Origin: JAYOEY01 sp038120295 | GTDB taxonomy: Bacteria; Pseudomonadota; Alphaproteobacteria; MPNO01; UBA2964 | NCBI GenBank assembly: GCA_038120295.1 | Contig: JAYOLL010000006.1 | Coordinates: 62,001 to 126,000 of the forward strand | Direction: 5' to 3' | DNA: 64,000 nt | Shown: piece after piece, positions 9,336-16,149 of the stretch | Layout: every line of letters starts with the position of its first letter | Numbering within the stretch: the first letter of the stretch is position 1 | Made by a program: the position numbers and the translations under genes | The notes under the pieces: generated by a model | The model's database searches: none | What the model was told of the DNA's origin: nothing | Seen by the model: the letters and a program-made list of their open reading frames with translations, nothing else

Positions 9336-10259
9336 TCACTCGTCGAAGACCGACCGGCAATACGAAAGTTCGAGATATTTTTCCGGTGTGCCGACTGGCG
9401 CGGCAGGGGTCCCGTACTTCGCGCGCAGATCGAGGACCGCCTGAAAACCGTAAAGATCGATCGGCTGGCCCGACTTGAGCAGCGAGGCTGGCGAATGGAA
9501 TTCCGCTGCTGCTGCCTGTGCGGTGTCTTCAGACATGTGCGGCAGATGCTGCATCAGCAGGCCAGGCAGTTCTTCGGCATTGGCGGGGTCGAGGATCCAG
9601 TCCGTAGCAGCGAGCGTCCCGCGGATAAAGCCTCGAACCGGATCGCCGTTCATCCGGAGCCAGCCGCGTCGGGCGCAGTAGACTCCGCCCTGATAGCGGG
9701 ACCACGGGTCCGGTTCAGATCTCAGTTCCCGGTACCCTTCTGCAATCGCGCGCGCGGCGATCGCCCGGCTGAGCAGAGATGCGGCACATTCGCCGCTTTT
9801 CATCGCCTCCCAGCGCGCGCCGGGCGCCCCGACCGGCACAAGCTCGTAGTCATCCATGCCAAGCCCGTAATCCTCCAGCACCTGACGTAGCAGAAAGGAA
9901 AACCCGGTATTCAGCGCATCGACAGCAAGCCGTCTGCCGCGCAGAGCGCCGATTTCGGCAATATCCGCCGCCGCGATCAGCGGGCGCGGTTCGGATGCGC
10001 TGCCGAGAAAGGCGACGATATCTGGTGTGTTTGTGGTCTCCGCCCCGCCCTGCCCTTCGACATAGGCGACGACATTGTCGATGGCAGTCATCGCGATATC
10101 GCACCCGCCGTCAATCAGGCTTGTCATCTGGTAGACCGAGCCTGACGCCGCCTCGCAGGAAACGCTCAGTCCTTCCTTGGCAAAAAACCCCTTTTCGGTT
10201 CCGACATGAAGCGGCAGCGTTTCGGGCCCAACGAATGCGATAACCGACAGTGCGGTCAT
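9336..10259 (-). CDS. NMT1/THI5-like substrate-binding-fold protein
   Basis: The protein has 307 residues from the ATG at 10259, which overlaps the TGA of the upstream methyltransferase gene as ATGA. The N-terminus (VGPETLPLHVGTEKGFFAKE) and LRGRRLAVDALNTGFSFLLR match the NMT1/SsuA binding-protein fold. No signal peptide is present, so it may act in the cytoplasm or be misannotated as a transporter part. No permease or ATPase gene adjoins it. The tight coupling with the MetE-like and VOC genes suggests a shared small-molecule pathway. Confidence 0.75.
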   Translation of the reverse strand: MTALSVIAFVGPETLPLHVGTEKGFFAKEGLSVSCEAASGSVYQMTSLIDGGCDIAMTAIDNVVAYVEGQGGAETTNTPDIVAFLGSASEPRPLIAAADIAEIGALRGRRLAVDALNTGFSFLLRQVLEDYGLGMDDYELVPVGAPGARWEAMKSGECAASLLSRAIAARAIAEGYRELRSEPDPWSRYQGGVYCARRGWLRMNGDPVRGFIRGTLAATDWILDPANAEELPGLLMQHLPHMSEDTAQAAAAEFHSPASLLKSGQPIDLYGFQAVLDLRAKYGTPAAPVGTPEKYLELSYCRSVFDE

Positions 10260-11290
10260 TCGATCTCCGACCGAACGATGGCTGCACCCGCCACCATGGC
10301 CTGCAGCTTGGCGGAGGCGACATCGCGCGGGAGATATTTCATGCCGCAATCGGGGGCGACAATGATTTTCGTCGGATCCTTGTAAGGGATTGCGCGCCGA
10401 ATGCGGTCGGCCACGATCTCCGGCGTTTCCACCGCCATGTCCTCAAGGTCAATGACCCCAAGAATGATCATCTTTTCCGGCAGGGTTTCGAGCACCTTGC
10501 AGTCGAGCCCCGACTGCGCCGTTTCAATCGATACCTGGCTACACGAACAGTCATGGAATTCCGGAAGAAAGGAATAGCCCTCCGGCCGCTCGTGAATGAT
10601 CGCAGCATAGCCGAAACAGATATGAACCGCTGTTTCCCCCGTCACCCCATCGAGCGCGGCGTTCAGCGCATCCAGCCCGTATTCGCGGGCCGGTTCCGGA
10701 CGGGCCTGCATATAGGGCTCGTCTATCTGAACGATATTCGCCCCGGCAGAAAACAGCTCCCTAATCTCCGCGTTCACCGCAGCGGCATAGTCCAGCGCCA
10801 GATCCCTTGGATCTTCGTAGAAATCGTTCTGCGCCTGCTGGCTCATCGTGAACGGACCGGGCACGGTGATTTTTACCCGCCGGTCGGTATTTGCCTTCAG
10901 GAACTCCAGATCGCGCGTCAACACCGGATGCCTGCGCCGGACCTTGCCGTCGATACGCGGCACAGGGTTGGGATGCCCCGAGCGATCAAGCGCCGTGCCC
11001 GGCTCGTCGATATTGACGCCTTCAAGCGCAGTGGCGAAGCGGTTCGAATAACTTTCCCGCCGGATTTCGCCGTCAGTGACGATATCGAGCCCGGCGCGCT
11101 CCTGGTCGCGAATGGCGAGGATCGTCGCGTCGTCCTGGGCTTCTTCAAGCCATTTTTCGTCGATCCGCCAGAGCTCCTTCGCCCGGACGCGCGGCGGGAA
11201 CCGGCCGCGCAGATTCTCCCTGTCGATCAGCCAGTCCGGTTGCGGCCACGACCCAACCAGGCTGGTCGGAAGCAGGTCATTCGATGTCAT
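10256..11290 (-). CDS. Cobalamin-independent methionine synthase (MetE) C-terminal-like protein
   Basis: This protein has about 344 residues. The ATG at 11290 is preferred over the ATG at 11296 because AAGGA lies six bases before it. The family pattern is clear: SLVGSWPQP at the N-terminus, VTDGEIRRESYSNRF, VQIDEPYM, the zinc-site segment HICFGY and the closing PDCGMKYLPR. It corresponds to the catalytic half of MetE (about 350 residues), a class that includes methyltransferases and carbon-sulfur enzymes not always making methionine. The upstream VOC stop codon overlaps the ribosome-binding site, and the downstream gene overlaps by four bases, so the three genes form one tight operon. Confidence 0.85.
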   Translation of the reverse strand: MTSNDLLPTSLVGSWPQPDWLIDRENLRGRFPPRVRAKELWRIDEKWLEEAQDDATILAIRDQERAGLDIVTDGEIRRESYSNRFATALEGVNIDEPGTALDRSGHPNPVPRIDGKVRRRHPVLTRDLEFLKANTDRRVKITVPGPFTMSQQAQNDFYEDPRDLALDYAAAVNAEIRELFSAGANIVQIDEPYMQARPEPAREYGLDALNAALDGVTGETAVHICFGYAAIIHERPEGYSFLPEFHDCSCSQVSIETAQSGLDCKVLETLPEKMIILGVIDLEDMAVETPEIVADRIRRAIPYKDPTKIIVAPDCGMKYLPRDVASAKLQAMVAGAAIVRSEIE

Positions 11291-11299
11291 ATCCATTCC

Positions 11300-11731
11300 T
11301 TACTCGGCAGGCCGGGCCGAATGCGGCCGCCTCGGTTCCATGATTTCAAGCCGGTTTCCTCCAGGGTCCTGCACGAAAAACCGTTCCTGATAGAAATCGC
11401 GTTCTTCGGACCGCGCTGCATCGGCTTCAATGATGGCAACACCAGCGGCCTCGAAAATCTCGCGAGCAACGGCCAGGTTTTCGACCTGAAACCCCAGATG
11501 ATTGCGCAGCGATTTCACGAGCCCGATATCGTCCACGCTGGTCCCTCGCGCCACGCCGAGATGAAGCTCGTACCAGGGGTCTTCGGAAATGCAGTAATGT
11601 GCCCCCGAGCGGCCGAGATTATCGGGTTTTACGAGCTGTGTAAGACCCAGCAGATCGCCATAGAACCGCTTGGCCTCTTCTTCCTTTTCAGGCGGCACCT
11701 GCACATTCAGATGATCGACGCGTCTGAGCAT
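11300..11731 (-). CDS. VOC (glyoxalase/dioxygenase superfamily) protein
   Basis: A 143-residue protein with the vicinal-oxygen-chelate pattern: VDHLNVQVPPEKEEEAKRFY at the start, HYCISEDPWYELHLGV in the middle and FFVQDPGGNRLEIMEP at the end. These supply the usual His/Glu metal ligands. AGGAGGG precedes the start by about 12 bases. It heads the operon with the MetE-like and binding-fold genes. VOC proteins include lyases, dioxygenases and resistance proteins, so no substrate is proposed. Confidence 0.85.
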   Translation of the reverse strand: MLRRVDHLNVQVPPEKEEEAKRFYGDLLGLTQLVKPDNLGRSGAHYCISEDPWYELHLGVARGTSVDDIGLVKSLRNHLGFQVENLAVAREIFEAAGVAIIEADAARSEERDFYQERFFVQDPGGNRLEIMEPRRPHSARPAE

Positions 11732-11779
11732 CCCTATGTCCGTCCCTCCTTTATCTCTTCCTTCGACGCCGGCAGAAAA

Positions 11780-13588
11780 TCAGGCGGCCCGAGTATGCGC
11801 CCGGATCGCCTCCAGAAAAACCTCGCCGTAATCGTTCAGCTTCTTCGGTCCCACGCCGTTGACCTGCGCAAACCCGTCCATGGTCTCCGGCCGAAGCAGG
11901 CACATATCCCTGAGCGCGGCATCGGCGAACACGACATAGGCGGGCACGTTACGCGCGCCGGCGAGCTCGCGTCGAAGCGATTTCAGCTTCGAATAAAGTT
12001 CTATATCGATATCGCCGTCGGAAATTTCCGGATCGCCACTCCGGTCCGTTTTATGTCTGGAGCGGCGTCCTTCGCTGATCTCCCGATAGAGAAACTGCTC
12101 CTCGCCGTTCAGGACAGCCCGCCCCCGGCGGGTCAGCTTTAGCCCGCCAAAGCCTTCGATATCGATCGTCAGGAAGCCGCCCGCGATACATTGACGCAGG
12201 AATCCCTGCCAGAACTTCTTCGATTGCGCAGCGCCTGCGCCAAACGCCGCCAGATTGTCGTGCCCCCTCGCCTGGATCCTTTCGGAAGACGAGCCGCGCA
12301 GCACATCGACAACATGCGCTCCGCCGAATCTCTCACCTGTCTGAACGATAGCCTGCATCAGGGCGCACGCCTGCTCCGTTCCGTCGATCAGAACAGGAGG
12401 ATCCTGACAGGTATCGCAATTGCCGCAGGGCTCTATCTGTTCGCTGAAATAGTCAAGCAGGGTCCGCCGGCGGCAGCCCGTCGCCTCGCAATAGGCAAGC
12501 AGGGAATCCAGCCGATGATGCTCGCGTCTCTTATGGTCATCGTCGTCTCCATCCTGGCTGATGAACTGCCGCCGCATCCGCATGTCGTCGAGCCCGAACA
12601 GCATCATGGCCTCGGCGGGTTCCCCGTCGCGCCCGGCGCGCCCGATTTCCTGGTAATACGCTTCGACGCTGCCCGGCAGGTTCAGGTGAAACACGTATCG
12701 GATATCCGGCTTGTCGACCCCCATGCCAAAGGCAATCGTCGCCACCATGACGACGCCGTCTTCCGCCATGAAGGTTTCCTGGTTTTCCTTCCGCACTTCC
12801 GGCGAAAGTCCTGCGTGATAGGGAAGCGCCCGGAAATCCTCGCGGCAGAGAAAATCGGAGACCTCCTCCGTCAGCCTGCGCGACAGGCAGTAGACGATGC
12901 CGGATGCGCCGCGCCTAGGCTCGAGAAAATCGAGAAGCTGGCGACGCCAGTCGGTTTTCGGGGCGACGCCCAGCCACAGGTTGGGCCGATCGAACCCCTG
13001 AACAACGACACCGCCATCCCCATGAAACAGTTTGGCGACAATATCGCTACGGGTCGCAGCGTCCGCGGTCGCCGTAAAAGCGGAGAGCGTGACTTCGGGG
13101 AAGCGGTCCTTCAACCCCGACAGCGCTTCGTATTCGGGCCGGAAGCTCGCTCCCCATTTGGAAATGCAGTGGGCCTCGTCGACAACGATCATTTTCAGCG
13201 GAAGCCGATCCAGCGCTCCCAGCATACGCTCCGTCATCAGCCGTTCCGGCGACATATACAGAATTTTCGCCTCGCCGCCCTGCGCCCGACGCCAGTCGGC
13301 GACATTTTCGGCGCGCGGCCGGTTCGAATGGATACAGGCAGCAGCGATCCCGTTGCCCTGCAGGCCGGCGACCTGATCGTCCATCAACGCCACCAGGGGC
13401 GACACGACGACGGTCAAACCGTCCCGAATAATTGCCGGAAGCTGATAGCAGAGCGACTTTCCGGCCCCGGTCGGCATCACGCAGAGCGTGTTCCTGCCAG
13501 AGAGCAGGAGGTCGACGATGTCCTCCTGTCCGGGTCGAAAAGCGGAAAAACCGAAGACCGCATTAAGAATATGCAAGCTTGTTTGCAC
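11780..13588 (-). CDS. recQ: ATP-dependent DNA helicase RecQ
   Basis: The 602-residue protein carries the full RecQ order: Walker A MPTGAGKSLCYQLPA (about 38-52), SPLVALMDDQV, the DEAH box (VVDEAHCISKWG), motif III SAFTATA, motif VI YYQEIGRAGRDG, the zinc-binding RQC Cys set ending in CGNCDTCQDP, and a C-terminal HRDC domain (YVVFADAALRDMCLLRP...GVGPKKLNDYG). It unwinds DNA 3' to 5' in recombination and repair. In the aromatic-rich loop after the DEAH box, the usual QWGHDFR reads KWGASFR, so the normally conserved histidine is alanine. Its 5' side faces the assembly gap and a divergent helicase gene. Confidence 0.93.
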   Translation of the reverse strand: MQTSLHILNAVFGFSAFRPGQEDIVDLLLSGRNTLCVMPTGAGKSLCYQLPAIIRDGLTVVVSPLVALMDDQVAGLQGNGIAAACIHSNRPRAENVADWRRAQGGEAKILYMSPERLMTERMLGALDRLPLKMIVVDEAHCISKWGASFRPEYEALSGLKDRFPEVTLSAFTATADAATRSDIVAKLFHGDGGVVVQGFDRPNLWLGVAPKTDWRRQLLDFLEPRRGASGIVYCLSRRLTEEVSDFLCREDFRALPYHAGLSPEVRKENQETFMAEDGVVMVATIAFGMGVDKPDIRYVFHLNLPGSVEAYYQEIGRAGRDGEPAEAMMLFGLDDMRMRRQFISQDGDDDDHKRREHHRLDSLLAYCEATGCRRRTLLDYFSEQIEPCGNCDTCQDPPVLIDGTEQACALMQAIVQTGERFGGAHVVDVLRGSSSERIQARGHDNLAAFGAGAAQSKKFWQGFLRQCIAGGFLTIDIEGFGGLKLTRRGRAVLNGEEQFLYREISEGRRSRHKTDRSGDPEISDGDIDIELYSKLKSLRRELAGARNVPAYVVFADAALRDMCLLRPETMDGFAQVNGVGPKKLNDYGEVFLEAIRAHTRAA

Positions 13589-13590
13589 TA

Positions 13591-13612
13591 TTTCACTACC
13601 CGGCCCTACTTT
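13591..13612. repeat. 22-bp sequence flanking the N gap, left copy
   Basis: The 22 bases ending at 13612 are identical to the 22 bases starting at 13713, directly after the run of Ns. Two contig ends sharing the same terminal sequence normally means that the contigs overlap. Confidence 0.9.
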
Positions 13613-13712
13613 NNNNNNNNNNNNNNNNNNNNNNNNNNNNNNNNNNNNNNNNNNNNNNNNNNNNNNNNNNNNNNNNNNNNNNNNNNNNNNNNNNNNNNNN
13701 NNNNNNNNNNNN
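13613..13712. other. Scaffold gap of exactly 100 Ns
   Basis: One hundred consecutive Ns lie between recQ (minus) and the divergent helicase gene (plus). The round number marks a placeholder gap of unknown size. Reading frames running through it are artefacts. Because both sides carry the same 22 bases, the true missing length may be zero; the copies would then merge. Confidence 0.97.
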
Positions 13713-13734
13713 TTTCACTACCCGGCCCTACTTT
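13713..13734. repeat. 22-bp sequence flanking the N gap, right copy
   Basis: Exact copy of 13591-13612, starting at the first base after the gap. A possible -10 box (TACAAT at 13753-13758) for the plus-strand helicase lies just beyond it, with no convincing -35. Confidence 0.85.
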
Positions 13735-13815
13735 CATGCACGCGAACGGTGCTACAATGGCGTTTTCCCGCCAACCATCGACCGAAGCCGCCCATATGAG
13801 CGATACAGGAATTTG

Positions 13816-15663
13816 ATGCGACTCAGAAGCTGGCAGCAGAAGATCATCGACCGGTTTCCGTCGATCATTAAGGAATATCGACGTTTTATCCTCAAGGCAC
13901 CGACGGGCGCCGGTAAAACCATACTGGCGAGCGAGATCGTCGACCGGTTTTACAAGGGCAAGAAAATCATCGTCCTGTGCCACCGGCTGGTGCTGCTCGA
14001 ACAGCTCGAACGCGCGCTCAGCGCGAAACACAAGGTGCACAAGCTCGCCGTTTCGGACGATGGAGAGGCATTCGACGGATACGACATCCTTCTGTCCACC
14101 AGCATGCGGGCGCGCGAGGTCCTGACCGACGCGATCCCGAAGGCGGACCTGATCGTCGTCGACGAAGCTCACCGCGTGTCGCCCAACGGGCGCGGCTATA
14201 AACGTATCCTCGACGATTTTGCCGAAAACGGTAAGAAAGACGCCCAGTTCATCGGGCTGACCGCGTCTCCGGAACGGCGGACCGGCGATCAGCGCGACCA
14301 GCTCAATCTCGCCTTCGACGCCATCATCGACTGCGCCGATATCGAGAGCCTGATCGAGGAAGGCGTTCTGGTAAAACCGGTCTATCGACCGCATTTCGTC
14401 CATGACCTCGACCTCAGCGGTATCGATATCAGTTCGGGCGATTTTCCCGTCGCCAAGCTGGCGCCGGCCATCGTCAAATCGTCGATGATCGATTACGCGA
14501 TGTGGAGCTACAATGAAGAGCGAGAGAAGCTGGACGCCGCGCCGATATCCGCCTGGTTCTGCGCCGACATCAATGTCGCCGAAGCCACCCTGAAACGGAT
14601 CCGGCAACACGACATCGAAGGCGCCATCGTTACTGCTGGCACGCCGATCAAGCGTCGGATGGAGCTCCTGGCCGCGCATGAGCGCGGCGAAATCGAGGCC
14701 ATGGTCTCGGTCGGCGTTCTCGCCGAAGGCTGGGACAACCCGCACTGCAATATCATTGTCCATCTGCGGCCGACCTTGTCCAAGGTCCTGTGGGGACAGT
14801 CTGTCGGACGCGGCCTGCGCTCGGCGCCGGGTAAGGACAAATGCGTCATCATCGACGTCAGCTCGAACTGGAGCACCTTCGGCCCCGTCGAAAAGCTGCA
14901 ATGGAGCCTCTGGAGTCACCGCCGCTCCTATATGCAGTTCATGAACCGGTTCAACTGGATCGGCCAGCAACAGGACGACGAGAACAGCGACGACATATAC
15001 CTGCTGTGCGAGAACGAGCTCCCCAACCGCACCCGCTGTTCGCATATCTACCGGAAGGATCAGTACGAGAACGATACCTGCCCGGTGTGCGGCTCCTACG
15101 CCGCCATCGACATCTACAAGGAACAGAAGCTGGACAGCTCGCTCAGCGAAAACAAGCTCCACAGCCTGTTCTTCGAACGCGTACCGCGTGTATACGAGGA
15201 TATGAACCTGTCGGTTTGGGGCAGTCTCGGCGGTTCCGCCTGGCGCAACGCAACCGACAAGGAAAAGATTTTTCTGGCGTTCTGCATGGCGTTCGCCGAA
15301 GTTTCCGGCGACCCCACACATTCGGAGTCGGATTACTGGGACGTCGCGCTCGACGCCGAAGCGAAAATCCGGGCCTGGCTGGTGGAGAACGACATCCAGA
15401 TGGTCAAGCAGGGCGATTTCGACATGGGGCTGATCGCCGACGGCATGCTGGCGGGCCGGGAAATCCGCACCGTCCAGTCCCATTTTGGCATTTCGCTCTG
15501 CGGCGAAGCGTTTCAGACGCATCAGCCGGGCGAGCTCGAGCGGAAATATCAGAAAGCGGTCCGCATCGCTGAACGGCTGGCCGTCATCGGCTGCTCGTCC
15601 CGGGACAATCTGCCATACTTCAACGCGGCGGATCACATGGCGGAGAACCGGGCGGCAGGCTAA
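13816..15663 (+). CDS. SF2 DEAH-box helicase family protein
   Basis: The 615-residue protein starts at the ATG at 13816, which overlaps the stop of a six-codon reading frame as TTTGATG. Helicase motifs are clear: Walker A APTGAGKT (residues 28-35), DEAH (116-119), GLTASPERR, and motif VI LWGQSVGRGLRSAPG. A Cys pattern (RCSHIY, then CPVC) about 30 residues after the motor suggests a small zinc site. The C-terminal 190 residues are not recognised. The architecture resembles the XPB/RadD-like and phage-type helicases. Because it stands divergent to RecQ, a repair role is possible; no restriction or methylase gene is adjacent. Confidence 0.82.
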   Translation: MRLRSWQQKIIDRFPSIIKEYRRFILKAPTGAGKTILASEIVDRFYKGKKIIVLCHRLVLLEQLERALSAKHKVHKLAVSDDGEAFDGYDILLSTSMRAREVLTDAIPKADLIVVDEAHRVSPNGRGYKRILDDFAENGKKDAQFIGLTASPERRTGDQRDQLNLAFDAIIDCADIESLIEEGVLVKPVYRPHFVHDLDLSGIDISSGDFPVAKLAPAIVKSSMIDYAMWSYNEEREKLDAAPISAWFCADINVAEATLKRIRQHDIEGAIVTAGTPIKRRMELLAAHERGEIEAMVSVGVLAEGWDNPHCNIIVHLRPTLSKVLWGQSVGRGLRSAPGKDKCVIIDVSSNWSTFGPVEKLQWSLWSHRRSYMQFMNRFNWIGQQQDDENSDDIYLLCENELPNRTRCSHIYRKDQYENDTCPVCGSYAAIDIYKEQKLDSSLSENKLHSLFFERVPRVYEDMNLSVWGSLGGSAWRNATDKEKIFLAFCMAFAEVSGDPTHSESDYWDVALDAEAKIRAWLVENDIQMVKQGDFDMGLIADGMLAGREIRTVQSHFGISLCGEAFQTHQPGELERKYQKAVRIAERLAVIGCSSRDNLPYFNAADHMAENRAAG

Positions 15664-15665
15664 CC

Positions 15666-15833
15666 CTAACGTTCCCGGAACGCCTCGTATTTCAGCTTCA
15701 GCACCGGCGCTATGAAATATTCGAGCACTGTATGGTACCCTGTATGGATATCGGCGGTCGCCTGCATCCCGGGAATAATGCGGTTGGTGCCCGGCGTATC
15801 GCCGAGATAGTCCCCCTGATTGGAATAATCAGT
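15666..15833 (-). pseudogene. C-terminal remnant of an HlyD-family type I secretion adaptor
   Basis: The minus strand encodes 55 residues between two stop codons, including NRIIPGMQATADIHTG, HTVLEYFIAPVLKL and the terminal EAFRER. These match the highly conserved C-terminus of HlyD/AprE-type membrane fusion proteins. No start codon or upstream domain exists: the frame is closed by TAA at 15834-15836 and runs into AT-rich sequence. It lies 2 bases after the convergent helicase gene. This is read as the tail of a gene whose first approximately 380 codons were lost, with no ABC or outer-membrane partner left in the window. Confidence 0.8.
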
Positions 15834-16149
15834 TTACCAGAATTTGTCGAAACAAACATCAAAAATCGCATAAAAATCAATTCTTTTACTGTTAAAATTT
15901 TTACGAAAAATAATATTTACGGTTAATATTCAAATTAAAACTTTACGAAAATAAATATAAATTACCGAATATCGGGAATTTTATATATTAAAATCCCCCG
16001 AAAACCGGCGATTCATTAATCACTTGAACACAAGCGAAAAACATTCGGTGGAGTTCGTGTAAAAAGACGAAATTTATTACTGGTTTTCCGGACAGAAAAA
16101 CATTGCGCCACAGGAAAAGACCTGCCGTATCAGGTATTTCGCGGCCTGC
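15834..16149. other. AT-rich intergenic island
   Basis: About 316 bases, strongly A+T-rich between 15835 and 16030, in clear contrast to the GC-rich surroundings. No reading frame of note or RNA gene is recognised. It contains long A/T runs and adjoins the broken HlyD tail, so it may mark a deletion or insertion breakpoint. Just beyond it, the cyclase stop codon lies next to an 8-bp stem (TTTTGTCG at 16153-16160 and CGACAAAA at 16164-16171) without a clear T-tract. Confidence 0.6.

Noticed and set aside
10250..12142. 630-codon plus-strand frame opposite the MetE-like, VOC and recQ genes
   Set aside because: It crosses three well-supported minus-strand genes and shows no domain; it results from high GC content.
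13606..15636. Long minus-strand reading frame across the N gap and the helicase gene
   Set aside because: It is the mirror of the real helicase gene, runs through Ns, and has no recognisable motif or start.
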